DNA of 64,000 nucleotides from assembly GCA_963513935.1 (NCBI GenBank), contig OY740768.1:34098216-34162215 (forward strand), in the 5' to 3' direction. Positions 25,101 to 40,100 of the stretch are shown here, piece by piece (the stretch's first letter is position 1; the number at the start of each line of letters is the position of its first letter). The DNA is from Aphrophora alni. Its lineage: Eukaryota; Arthropoda; Insecta; Hemiptera; Aphrophoridae. Below the pieces are notes generated by a model. It was not told the origin of the DNA, searched no databases, and saw only the letters and a list, made by a program, of their open reading frames with translations. A program made the translations under genes and the position numbers.

Positions 25101-28100
25101 ATCCATTAGTGTGTCCTCGATTTTTTCACATTGCTTAGTGGTACGTTTAGCCTCAGGATAGGTATAGAAGAGAACAACAGCCATTTTGCTTATGAGGATG
25201 GTCATGTAAGTGGGAACTTCCTTACCAGATAGCTCTAAATGGCGCTGAGTTTTGTTACATCAGAATCATGAGTTTTCCCTCTGGCCTTTGTTAGGAAATT
25301 CGGCTTAAGACCTGGGTTCTTTGTGTATAATAAAAATCTTCTGTGGTTCAGTTCTAACAAAATCTCTTTTGTTTAATGACTATTAACTATATATTAAACA
25401 GATTATAACAATTCAATATTCTCAATACACCTAAGTTTGTCTTTATTCTATATTTTCTTATACCTATACAATTAATACATATATCATTATTTATTTCCAA
25501 AGAATTTTAGAAACAAAAGAATTGACCCAGAATGGTTCCAACTATTATTACTTGAAGTGACTACTATTTAAATGATCAAAAGATCCTTAATACATCAATG
25601 TTTGCTCACCCTTTTTTTAAAATTAAAAGCTCTCTGGCTTGTGACTTAGCGTTGACTTTGCAAGGTAAGCATTTCAACACTTTTCCCTTCTTTCATAACT
25701 GTTTCCATTCTGAGTTCTACACAACTTTGTATTACTTTTGTTAATTTGATTTTTACCATAATTCTAACTTATAATAAACTTACTAACATTATTTCTAACA
25801 CCATCTTTGAAGGCCCTCCATCAGAGGGCGGAGTGCCCAAATCACCTGTAGAGCGCTTGATTACACCCATCCCCATCTTGGAGCCCCCCATCAGGTTTAA
25901 TTCTCAACTCTGACTTTGTCTTCTTTATTCCTGCTTCTTGTTAGGGTCCCATTGCTCACCACTTTACCAGACTTTGGCTTTGAAAGCCTCCCTTCATTGG
26001 GCAGCAGTGAGATTAGTTTTCTTCACCTTTAGTCATCTCATTTGCTTAGTAGAATAGTTAGTGAACCAGTTAAGCTTGGGGTTACTGGATTTTCAGAAGT
26101 TCGTTCTCTTCTTCCAAGATGTAATACTCTTAAGGGTCATTTTTATTTTAAACAATTTTCAATTCAGGATTTTTGGAAAAGAATGTCTAATTAGTTTTGT
26201 CTGGGACCTAAGAAAATTCCTTAAACTAAAAATTGATAATGCTGTTCTTATTCTTTAAAAAAATATATTGGCACTACAAATTTTAATTTATTAAAAAATA
26301 TAAAATTAGTCTAGGTTTATGCCTTATTTTAACAAACTGGCTAATATCAATTCAAGGCACATTCATACAGACAAATGTTATTAGACAGGACTACTATTAT
26401 AGAATTAATTCATATCAGATTATAACTATGTTACATGGTCTATATGCTCAGTGCATTCTATATTGTTATTAGCAACATGCAAATATTTTTTTATATAACA
26501 GTATTTAATCAATAATTTAATCTGTAATTAATGAAGAACAGTTTTTTTTTTAGAATCTAAATTTTAAATGTTATAACTGATTTAATTAATGTTACTCTTT
26601 CTTTTCTTACAGTGTTTGTTAATGACATCAAGAATGAAGCGGCAGATAAATTTGTGACAGTAGCTCTTAATTACCTCAATCTTAATAAACATTTTGGTAT
26701 TCAAATTGGTACCTTTGTCAATGTCACTGCCCACAATGATGATGCAAAGGAATTACATTATAGACGTTAGTATTATAGTTATTGAAATTTAATTATAATT
26801 TATTATGTAAAGTATTATTTAATACTAGACTTCTAACAAATAAAACACACTATTTCTTTTGTAAAATTCTATAATTTATTTGGTGTGTTTTATTTGTTAA
26901 AATGGAATTCTATCAAGTACCGTCGGTCATCAGTGTAAACAATACTAGACTTCTTTATTTCTTTTTATAATTAACAAAAACTAAAAGAACAATATCATAT
27001 ATAAGAATCAGCCAATTATTCAGCATAGAGATATAACAATCTTCTCAGCCACATGAATTAATTTGTACTGCATGATTTTATTTAAATGTCAAAAATTACA
27101 AATTTAACCCATCTGTTTTTTTTCTGTAATCTTGTAGATCTTCGTAATGATTCTGTTGATTGAAAGTGTTGGTCATTTGTAGTACTCATGGTGGTAGGTT
27201 TTGCTAATATAGTTGCCTCTTGTGTAAGTTCTCTGTCAGTGTTCAAAAAAAGAGTTTGTGTGTTTATATTATTTTTAATGGGTGCGGAAATTTTTTTTAT
27301 AAATATATATCTTTAACAGTACTGCTTTCATAATGATTATCAATATTTACCCCTGTGAAACTTTATAAGACTCCTTGAATTGGAGTCAGAGAGAAAGTTA
27401 AATTTCCTAGACCTTATAATGACCCGAGCAGACGTACTTCGATACAAGATTTTTAGGAAACCCACAACCACTGTGTCTACTATTCATGTGGGATCCCACC
27501 ATCCAATGCGCAGAAAATGGCTGCTTACAATAGTTTTATCTACAGTTTAATAAATATACCACTCAATAAAGAAGATTTCCATAATGAACTGAATATTATA
27601 AAGTACATAGCCGTGGCGAACAGATACAGGAGTTCCATGGTTGATGAAATTATTAAAAAATACACTAGAAATAAGGAAAAACCAACGAAAGAACAAGTTA
27701 TAAAAACCTTCAGATCCTCGGAGTATGGAGTTATCTTACCTAACATCCTGACCAACAAGTTGAAGAAAATAGATGTAACCATGTCATTCCGCACCTCTAA
27801 TAATATTAAGAAAATTTTCAAACCCAAAAAACAACACCGTTGGAACAAAAGTCAGAGATGTATATAGGATCAATAGGGCAAACCGGGAGTAAATTTAAAA
27901 TAACTGTTTTAAGGAACATCTTCCTAGTGACAGAGTAACTAATGCCCAATCTAACTATGCACGCCACATCATAGATGAGAACCACTTATATTCTAATTTT
28001 GTAAATATATAAAATGAAAGAGGGGTTTATATTTAAAAATAATATTGATCTGAATTAAAATCTTAAATTGGCACTTTTTGACGTTATTTATTTATTTAAA

Positions 28101-31100
28101 GAAAAATTGCTCATCTTATGGGCGCCAGGTAGCATTAGCTTACCAATTTTGAAAAGTTAAAAGTTACTTTGAATTGAAATAATCCCAGGGTTGTGATTTC
28201 TTTTGAAAGTATACTAACAGTGGTGGTTTGATAAATAAGAATCCTTATTTTTTCTGCTGAAACTGAACATGGTTATTTATTGACGCTATTCATACACATA
28301 TATATTCATGGTACATCTTTAGTATATTATCTGAAATTATTTATTGTAAATTTTAAATTATCCTGTCTTGAAGAGACCAAAATTCTTTTTATGACTCTAC
28401 GTTAATCAGTTGCAACTTTTAATAATGATATTAATTATGAGCTTCTTTACTCTCATGTATTAAAATTTATATTATTTTTTATTTAGAGGTTAAATTAAAT
28501 CTTTCAAAATTACTGCTTAAAATTACAACTACTTTTTCATTTAAACAAATTTTAACATATTTTTATCAATTGTTCTTTTATATACAAAAATTTATATAAA
28601 ATTGTCTATCATTTTTTGTTACCGCATGTGGTCATTTCCATGGTGAAGGTCCTTTGTGATAAGCTGTCTTCGTTCCTGTAATGTAATTTCCTTGTAGGCG
28701 CAATCAGCCCGCTGACAATCTCAAATTGTCTTTTCAAACTCACAGTACTACTCAAAGTGTTCATCACTTTCCCGTACACTCCACAGTCCATTAATTATAA
28801 ACTGTCCCTTCTATTATTTACTTTGTACCTAACATTATTCTGAAACTGTTTTAATAAAACATTTACAATGCTTTGTCCGTAAATCTCCTCGAACAAAAAA
28901 TACGTCTTACAACGTCAGATGCCGTCTTTAAACTTGTTAAAACATTTACACTTCAATGTTCTAATATTTCTTTAAACAAAAATAATACGTCTGACCACGT
29001 CAGATGCCGTCTCTAAACTTTTACACTTCATTGTTCTAAAAATTTCTTTAAACAGAAAACACGTCTGACCAAGTCATATGCCACAGTAAGACACTACTGA
29101 AATATTTAAAATGTTTTTTAACACACAATTGCGTCTGACCACGTCAGATGCCATCTCTAAACTGTACCAACTGCATGCCTGCTTTTCTAGATACCAGAAA
29201 TAAGTGTCCTTTTTCCAATGTTCAAAGTCAGCTAAAAACTGTTCACATACTTTGCACCACGGACACTGCTCAAATCATTTATATGACAACCTTACAACTA
29301 ATATTTTATACTTCAAATTAATATTTTGGAAATCTATATTAAATTTTTATTACCCTTGTTTTAATATTTATTTTCAGTCTTTCATTTGACTCACATGGTC
29401 TTTTCTCCAGACCAATTATAAATCTCCCGGTTTATTTTCATATTTCAAATCCTAATAAAACCATTTCTTTGGTATCCAAATTAAAGTTAAAATTTTAGGG
29501 ATTACAATTTTGAAAGTAAAGTCTAACCAATACATATATGCAGGAAGAGTAAAAAATGAACACGCTATTGAATACGAAATATATAAAGCACAGTTAAAAA
29601 ATCCAGAACATATGTTGAATGATCAATTGAATTTTAAATCCAATTTGATGTATGACTTTGCTAGGGGGATAGATAAGAAATGCAAACACTAAGGGGCAGG
29701 GCACCTTATTAGCTCTTCCGTTTTCATTTTAACCAATGACAGCATTTATCTATTTTACCGCGAGTTTCATCTCATATTCAAAATTCAAAATATGCACATT
29801 ACAGTAGTAAGTAAACTGTAGGGAATTAAATGAGATTTCCACCTGGGTTCTTTTATTATAATCAAACATCAATGCTCCAGTTTACAATTTCTCAATCTAT
29901 CTTTATTTTATACTATACAATTTAAAATCACTGATAGGTATTTTATATACATATATATATATATACAGGGTTTCCAAAAAAGAATGCCGGGATTTCGAAC
30001 GGCCGTTGCTTGGGGACTATTCAAGATAATTAAAGATTTAAACGTCAAATAGAAAAGAAAAGGACAAAGTTTTTTTCATACCTTAATATGTTTTATGTGA
30101 GCTCCATTTGTTGCTCTGCAGACATTGAAGCGATATTCGATTTCTCGCCAAATGTTGTGTAGCATCTCTGGTGTCACAGTTGCGATCGCTTCCGAAATTC
30201 GCCCACGCAGATGTAGCAAATTACGAATTTTCTCAGCATAAACAATGTTCTTTATGTAACCCCACAAAAAAGTCCAAAGGGGTCAAATCAGGAGTGTGCA
30301 CTTCCTGAAGATAATGAGGCGGGGCGCCATCCTGCATCAAAATGACTCGTTCACCGGCTTGTTCTTCAGTTTCTTCAATTTGAGGAAACAAAAATTGTTC
30401 TAGCATATCTAAATAAATTATGCCATTAATTGTTTTTTCGGCAAAAATGAAAGGCCCTATCACTTGGTCATACATTAATCCACACTATACTTTTGGTGAA
30501 TCGCGCACAAGTTCCTGCCAATTTTAGGCTGTTCCGAACCCCATATACGACATTTGTGATGATTAACAACACCGCTTGTGTGAAATGTAGCTTCGTCTGA
30601 GAACAGCACTCTTTTAATAAAATTGGGATTGTCAATAATTTCACTGAGCATAAAACTGGCAAAGTCTGTACGCTTAGGGCGATCAGCGGGTTTAATCTGA
30701 TGTCTTAACTGAATTTTGTAGACACGAAGTCTAAATCTTTTACGAATAACATTGTGGAGTGTCGATTTGGTTACGTTCAACTGAAGACTTCATCGGACAA
30801 TCGATTTTGTCTGGCTTCTGATACAAGAATGTCGAATTTCTTCAACTTTGTCATCATTTGTTTTTGGCCGGCCAGGTGAATGTCTTTTCAACGCATCCTC
30901 CCATGCTACACCAAAAACAAAACTTCGTTCTTTTCTCTTCTATTTGACGTTTAAATCGTTTAGTTATCTTGAATAGTCCCGAAGCAACAGTCGTTCGAAA
31001 TCCCGGCATTATTTTTCAGAGACCCTGTAAAAATAAAAAACCATAACTAGATTTATATATTTTTTAAATATAAATTTCTATTCTCATAATATTGTTATAT

Positions 31101-34100
31101 CAAGAATTCAGAATTATTCCAAATATTGTGACTTGATTCTACATTATTTATCAACATAGTCTTGGATAATTACAAGTGTCTATTTACATAAGGTTTTGCT
31201 CACCCTTTAACAATTCTCATATGTCTATCATGTAGATCTCAGTTCCCTGTAAGCTCTGTCTCGCCAAGTACGTTTGGCTATCTTCCAATCCCTCCGGCAT
31301 CTCCCTGCAGAAGTTCAACCATCCTCTCCTTGATTGACCCTGTTTCTTGTCACCCAAGAGTTTATATACAAGACCCACATTCATAATGTTCACATTACTT
31401 GTAAGCTAAGCTATTTCTACATTTTTACAGACCTGTCCCAATAATTGTTGTTACTTTGGCTTCTAAAAAATAATTTATATTATACATACTTGTAACTAAT
31501 TATACCCCTAACTCCTAACAAAACAGTATTATTATTTTTATGTGATTGGTAATACATACATTATTTAAGATATTTTTTAAGTTCATTTGGCTCAGCTGCT
31601 GGTATTTAGATTATAAATAAAATCAATCACATTTATTCTATGTGGATACATTGGCAGCTCATAACATGAAAGGTATCTTGGCATAATTGTTATTTGTAAT
31701 GCAGACTTATTTCACTCCTCTTAATTTACTTCAAATTAGTAAATATGTTTTAATCCACTCCACCTCCAAATTTCCAGGACATATTTGAAGAATGGAGGGA
31801 TTAAAAAAATTCAAATAAATTTGATTTATATGTAAGAATAATATATTACACCAGAAAATTAAACTGATGCATCACAATTTTCAACACTTCCTGCCTTCTT
31901 GAACAAAATATATACTAATATGTGTAGAAAGGAAAGACTTGGTTCTTTTATATCAAATTATTTAACATATAAGGAATTGGAATATCAAAAATTCTAAAAG
32001 ACAATCTAAGAATTTGGATTTAAAACTTTGTTAACACTATGGAGAATCAAGAGGAAGTATTTACTGTTTCTCCAGTAAGAGAATGGCAACCACTTTGAAT
32101 ACACCAGTCTTAATAATGATAACAAGTAAGAATTTGTGATAATTTAAAGGTTTTTTTATTAAATCCTGTTTGATACCAAAGGTATTTATGTACTTTACTT
32201 TGTTTTATGTTAAAAATAAATAAACTATAGTCGGTTAAAGTTTTAACTTACTTTTGAAAAACCCAATATTTGGTGGACATATGAAACAGCACAAAAAATA
32301 GATAATAGTATTTATTGTTGTGATTAAATAAAATAAATAGTTAAAACTTAACATACATCCCAAAAAAGTATAGGTTCATAATTGAGGTTCCAATATTGTT
32401 TGGTTTGTTTCAGGAAAAAATTTACCATGAAACATGAAAGCATAACATATATCAAGTAAGAATGTCTTTTGACTATATTTCCAAAACACTTATTATGAAT
32501 GATATTAATTGGTTAATATTAATATATTCTATAAATCAAAACATACAGTTCTCACTGATCTCAAAGGACCATAGCTTTCTTGTTGATTTGGACTTTAAAT
32601 GTTACCTATGTACTCATGGAATATCAATAATATTACACTTTTTCTCTCAATGAGAATAATAATAATAATATATCCTGATTTCCTGAATTTACAAAATAAC
32701 AAAGTTGTCTAAAATAATCAAATTTTGAATGATTAATTATCTAATATTCATAATTAAAAGATATGAATGTACTATATATTTATCAAATTTTAATAGTTAT
32801 GAAATTAACAATTATATTGTTAAGAAAGTGAAATGGTTTGCAATTTATAAGTGATTTTTATGTTTTACATTAATGTTCAAAAGACTCATGTTTTATGAGA
32901 AAAATCAAACAAAGTTGCAAAAGTTTATGATCAATAACAAAAATTACTTTTTAGATTTTAAAACCTGTTGCCGCTTCATCAAAGACAGAACATAATTAAT
33001 TCTGTATACTCCAATCTCTCAACTTTTTAAAACCTATGTAAGCATTGTATACAATTTAACAAACTGCTATATACTGTAATTAAAATATCAGAAAAAGAAA
33101 TAAATGAATCATGAAGTAAATTTTGAAATGTTTTTCAGTTCATACAGAGTATAACAATTCCATTTCTATGAACAAACCATTCCACATAGTTCTAGATACT
33201 ACTCTAAGAAAACCTACTTCTGAAGTTGTTAAGATCTTCACAGCTGATGTAGCAGTACCTACTATTTCAACAACATGTGGCCAAACTGGTGATATCAGGT
33301 GAATTCAGATAAAAATATCTACTAACACCGTCCAAATCATATATACACACATGAATATGTACATAGACATACACATATATGTGGCCTCTTTTATCACATT
33401 TAACATAAAGCAAATAATCAATTTAAAAAAAAAAAAATTAAATAAGATATTTGTAGTTGCAAATTAGTTAACTGACTATATTGCTTACCATTGTTTGCTG
33501 TTTACAAATTAATATGATCTAATGTGAAATATGGTGTCTGTGATTTGTCTCACTTAACTTGTAACTATATTAAAAAAGAGTGCTCTAGATTTGTAAAGTG
33601 CCATACGTTGTGTGACAACTGTAACAATTAATTAATTTAAATAAGTTTTATTGAATGAAGTTGGGCGCCACTTTGTAATGTATTGTTTACAAAAACTAAT
33701 AAAAAAATAAAGATTAAAAAATAAATTTAAAATTCTATTAGTGAATATTACTATCTTTTGGGTCGTGAATTCTTTTAAAACAAGTGTACTAAATAGAACA
33801 TTGGATAAAAGAATGGAAGTCTTTTCATTCTGAAATGCACATAATTTTTATTAAGTTGAAATTATTGAAACATATAAACATAATGAAATCAAATTCTTAT
33901 AAACATTAACTACTTATCAGTACATCCTATATATTCATATTATTGAAAAAATCCTTAAAAGAAAATTTTATTTTATTAATTTTGTTAAATTTAAATTTTG
34001 GTTGCAACCATAGTCTACTATTAAAATTGAATTTAATAAGATTTTATTTTAAAAAAATTAATAAACTTATTTTTGTAATAATATGCAACAATATTCATCA

Positions 34101-37100
34101 AATATTTAAATCAAAAAGAAAATCTCTTATAGGTTTTAAAATCTTAATTTTACTTTCAAAACAACATATTATCTATTATAATAAACCATCAAAATAAAAT
34201 TTTAAGTATTAGATTAAAGTATTCATCAAATTTTTAAGTCATTGAAAAATCACATTTTATTTTATATAATAATAGTTATTACGTGCTTTACCAAACACGT
34301 GTGTTTGTTTAAAAGAAACTTTTTATTTAAAATTACATCCATTCCTTGATGTATGACGTCATTTCATCACAATCATTCCAACCGTTATCAGAAGTTAATG
34401 TTTTAAGTCCACATTTCTTATTAACAAGCATACGTCAATCGTTCATTTTGTGAAAAGAATAAATTAAATATTCAAATTGTTCTATTCTAGATAAAACACA
34501 AAATAAAACTTAGTCTTTACATCCGTACTTTCCAGGTAATATACATTTGCTAAATAAGCAAAATTAATAAGTAAAATATTTTCACTTTGAATGTTCATAA
34601 TTGATTCTAGTGTGATTAAATCTTTATCACATTACATTATTTATCAAAACAGTTCATTTTTATTATAGAAAACACTTTTAATATGGCTTTGTCTTTGTTC
34701 AAAATCGAACACAATTATACATGAGCGACACGCTCTCACTTATTAAGTTCTATTCAGTTTAAATGTTCGTTTTCCAGATTCAAACGTAACTGAATTTTTT
34801 ACTAAATCACATTTTTTTACTAAACCAGGTCATAACTATTAAAAAAACACTTTTCTTTCTACTTTTTCTTTGTCCAAAAGTGGACACGACTGTCCGGCCA
34901 ACGCCCATTCGCCTTGAAGGTTCTATCTAGACTAAACTAACTGCAGTTGGCGGTAAATCCCCCAATCTTTCTTCTTTGTATTCAAAATTTTTATACTGCA
35001 CTTTTTAAATTATAAAGTTTATAATCATCCTAATTATTTACAATACATAGAATAAATTTCTCTGATCATTTGCCATTACTCATTTTATTTTCTAATTTGG
35101 TCTTTTTTAATTTATTCAATGAAAAACAAAATACGTTTCTTGCTTGTCTCATCAAGTCCATGTGTATACTCCACTTTCATCTCAGATCAAAGTATATATT
35201 CCATTCTATTTAAGATCAAAGAACTAAAACTGTACACTATTACAAGCTTTCAAAACGAGGAAACATAATTGTTTCAGTAACATTTAAATTCAATTTTAGA
35301 GGTTAACCTAATGGCAAATATAGACATTCTCTAACAACTCAGGCCTAAAATAACATGGAAAAGAACTATGGAAAGAGAGGCATGGGAGTGCGGAAAGGTC
35401 TGGAGTGAGTGAAGGTGTTTGCAAACAACAGACAACAACCTTTCCACAGCTTTGTGGAGCCCCAATGCTCCACACTGGAGCCATAAGAAATTAAATAAAG
35501 TGTGTCTAACAACTACACATTTATTACAATTAAAAAATATATTAAAAAACACAATGAGCAAATAAAAAAAATCATTTTGTTCTTTCAAAACTTATTATTA
35601 TATAAACTTTTGTGATGAGTTTATTATATTACCACTTTATGGGTATTGAGAACATAAAGAATCTTCAAAACCTGCTGTTTCTAGATGTGTTGTTAATTTT
35701 ACAGTAGAACTGGACACATCTTTAAAAGACCAACATACTAACCAATAGTATTTCAAGAAACATTAAGAAAAATCTAATACTTCTTAACCCTGGTTTTGGC
35801 ACGAGGCTCAAAATGAGTCGATGACGGCAACTGAACCAGACAGACCACTGTAAAAAACTCTGATTTTGCAATTCGTCACTAGGGTTACTTAAAACCATCC
35901 TATCGAAATAAATGTTATACCATTGTAAAGCTGACGTTTCGTAGATGCATATACATGTAATCAAAAGTTCATAAAACGCTATAAAATAATTTAATTAATT
36001 GGTAAAGTTTGACGTGTTTGAGTGATACAAATGGCGGCTATGGAAACTCGGACTGAGAAAGCAAAATGGCGTCGTCTTTTACAACGTTCTTTTCAATATG
36101 TCTAAATTGACTAAAGGAAGTATAAATTGTACTGTTCTTAGTACAAATCTTTACCTATCCAACAGAGTTCGCCACATGTCAGAAAGACAAATCATTTTCA
36201 TTCTAGATTTTGTTCAACACAAAAAAACAGTTTTAGAGGGAAAAAAAGGTTGTTTTCTTCAAGTCCACTTTACCCTAGTAAATGAATTCTTAGAAACATG
36301 AATTATACACCATTGAAAAGCTCATATTTCAAGCTTTTAGAGTTATGAAATTTGATTATCTTGCTACATTTAGACAAAATACAATAATTCTTGGAAGTTT
36401 ACTGTTTTCCCTGGCAGATACCTGCACTCGACAGCTAAGAGCTGTAACCTACTTCCTCTCTTGTTTAGTCTATAAATAACTTTAGATTTGCCCTATCTGA
36501 CAGGTTCTTATCTCTTTGTATAGACAAAATACAGACCTTTCCAATGATATAAACCATCAAGTTTTAGTCGGTCATATGGAACAAAGACAACGAGGTTTGG
36601 GAGTGACGGTTGCAAATGGAAGCAAAATGGCGTGCGTGTTGTCGCTTTCTTCATATTTCTTGTGATAAATCGAGTGTATTCATTGATTATAAAAGTGTAT
36701 TATATTAGTTTATATGTGTGTTATTCTTTGTAGAATCTATTGTGTCTTATTGTTATAGTGAAATCTAGTGATAGTTGATTTAGGCCTACAAAGCATTAGA
36801 TACAAGTTTTGGATGCTTATTCCTTTGGACGGGTAAGTGCAATTATGATTTTGAACATTTTAGAATTTGATTTTTTTTTTACCAATTGTTATTCATATTT
36901 ATACTAGAAAACTTTTGTAATACTCGTAAAAAATGTAAAAATAGATTTTCTACGCTCAATTGGACTTTGAAGTGAAATTTGGCCTTTGATTTTCGTGTTT
37001 TTTTTTGTTCTTTGTAATACTGACTCAAAAATTATTTTTCAAATTTTTTTTAAATTACACTACTAAATTCTATGCACATTTCTGAACATAAGTATATTTA

Positions 37101-40100
37101 GAAGTTGGTTTTCCATAAATATTACAATTTTTGGTGATTTATTGAAAATAAGCTGGACCATTCCTCTTTTTTGTAAAACAATTTTTTAAATATTCAAAAT
37201 GTAACAAATTTTGATATATTTTTTCCGAAATGTATTCACAAATATATCATTAAAATTTTGTACATCTTAGAAAAAGGTTGTAAGCTTTTGATTTTGGGTG
37301 ATATAGGTATTTCTGAAAAATTATAACATGATTTTTTGACACGTAACATACTTACTCCAAAACCGTTTCAAAAAATTTTTTTTTTATTACATAGATAAAT
37401 TCTATGCATCTTTCTGAGAAAAACGATGTCTTATAAGTTAGGTTTTGTTATATATTAATATATTATATTAATTTTTAAACAAACGAAGAATTTAAAAACA
37501 AATTAACATGTGCCAAATCCAGAGTTAACATATTGAACGATATCTATCAACTACAGAAACATAAAACAACAAAAATCAAAACTATGAGTTATGACATTGA
37601 GTGACGATGAAACAACTAATGTTTCAAACATTCCAATTGATTATTGTATTCTTATATGTATTACCTAACAGATATTTTGTTAAATGATCTGTCAATTTGT
37701 TAATAACTCCCCCCCCCCCATTTGCTGAATGTATTTATATAGGTTTATAAAATGTTGTCAACAATCCTGAAAAACAAATCCTACAACCTATAGTGGTGCA
37801 ATGAGTGAGCATCATGTTTAACCAATATTATAATAACAAATTCTTTTTGTAAATTGTTATGCATACCAGTTAAATTTGATTATGTTCTAAAAGACGAAAC
37901 CTACAAGTTAACTGGATGTAATATGTTAATTTTTGACATCGAACACTACCAGATGAAATTTTAGAATTTATCCATCAGTACTGTGTATAGTACAGAGAAG
38001 ATCTGATTCAATAAAAAAGACAAGAGTTTCAATTTTATAAAAGTATAATGTGAATTAATAAATTAGTATTGAGTTAGTTGTATCGAGGCTTTCTGAGTGA
38101 TAGCACGCATGAAGTAATAAATATGTTTTGCCGGAACAAAGCCAAATTGTCAAAAGAAAGTGTTTTTATAAAGGACTGAAAGTTATATTTAAAGAACTAT
38201 TATGTAATTATGCGAATCAGTTTAAACAAGAGTGAAATATACTTTTAAAATAAAAAGACGTGGTTGTGAAAAATGATGCAATAGACTAAACATATTGCAT
38301 AAGCAGGAAAACGTATATAAATAGGATAAGTATTTGTGTTTTTAAGAAAAACTATGTGATTCGACTGAAGTATTTTGAATTAAAGACAAATTATATAATT
38401 GTGACTATTAGAAAAGTGAAATGTAAAACTGAAAAAGTTATTTTTTAAAGAGAAACGGGATTTTTGATAGAACGACGCCATGTGGTTTCAACCAGGAAAA
38501 GAGTATGAATTAATTGAAAGCTTTATTATGTGAAATATACAATTTGTGTGTAAATGCATGTCTGGTATAACATGCTTAAACTACTTTTTATAGAAATTTA
38601 AATATAAAAATTACTAGAATTTGTAATTCATTGTTGAAATTTGAATAACATGTTTGTAGAATCACTACATGTTTTCCAATAAGGAAAAATATTTTATTTG
38701 AACATAATTATTAAAGAATTTTATTATTAAAAGATTTTCATTGTTTGAATTATTGAATTAGATGTTTTAAATTTAAAAAGAATAAATATTTTATAAAAGA
38801 GGTTGTGTAATATAAAATAATAATAATAATATTTTTTGAATATGAGAGATTTCATTTTGAAATTAGGTTGCAACCATAATATTAATATCAAATAAAGCTT
38901 TAATGAATTATAATTTTGATTAATATAGAGTGTAAGATGTTATGTATAATTTTGTCTTTTCAGGTAATACTTTGAATTTTTGAATTTGTATGAAACTTAA
39001 TATTACAAAATGTTTATTATTAATAAAATGTGCATTTCAGAAAGAAGTCTCTATTTTATTTAAGATTCTCCAAAGTACACTGTTTTAAAAGAACTTGCGA
39101 CCTCTGAGAAACTTTATGCTCTCTTCAAGAGTAATTTTTTTTTAATATTTTTATTTTGATTTTTCGTAATAAACATTACAAAATGGAGCTCAACTTTATA
39201 TTGTGAAGTTACAGTCACTATAAAATGTATCACAATAAGTAGCGTAAAAGGGCCTTATTTTAGGTAAAATATAATCCTTTAATTTAATGATATTGCTTTT
39301 AGTATATATGCTGTACATGAAACGTTACGGGAAAACTTGCACACACAGTTGCGCACAATTTCTAGAACACTACTTTCATTATGTGAACATATATGATTTC
39401 AAATAACTATATGTTTACAGTATAAACTGTTTTCAGAGGATGGCACAATTTGAAAAAGGAAGAACTAAAGTACTTAATTCAAATCTCTCCACCTAATGAC
39501 ATTATCCCTGAAATTGTACGCAGTATAGTTTTTACTCAAAAAATGACAAATGCTGGAATATTTTTTGATAATTCTTTTGGTATGTATAGCTAAAAAATAT
39601 TTTAATGCATTTTACGTCATATTTAGAGTTTAGCAATTAGGTTTGTAGTGATATGCACATTTTCTTTATACCGTATTTGTAGTAACCTATAGAAAGTTAT
39701 AACATAGGTAAAAAAAAATATTTTAAAATTTTTGACTTGATGTGTGGTAAGTCTAAAAAAGGAATTTGTGGAATAATGTCTGTCTATTCTATACATTCAC
39801 GAATGGATGAACTGAGTTTGATCAATTTTGTTTTGTGAGCATATTTTAGTCATATCTCCGAGAATTTTTCCTCCGTATATTAAAAGATGGAAAAAAAAGT
39901 GAAATTTTAAAGGATATATTGATTTTGGGTTCCTCAAAAACCAAAAACTACTTTTTACAAAATGTCTGTTTATGAATCCATCAGTACTGATTTCTAAGGA
40001 AATGATTCATTTAAAACTGGTTCCAAAGATAGTTTTTATTCTCTTAAATTATACACATCAAACATAACAGTCATTACTCAAAATTAGGGGCACCTTTTTG

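Noticed and set aside
27517..27867. 116-codon frame as a host gene
   Set aside because: It continues upstream and downstream into Penelope-like reverse transcriptase motifs.
33943..34197. 84-codon Leu/Ile/Lys-rich frame
   Set aside because: It lies in LTR family A copy 4 and has only low-complexity AT-driven composition.
35784..36700. A second piggyBac element
   Set aside because: Only one TTAACCCT-type end is visible, with no matching inverted end and no transposase.
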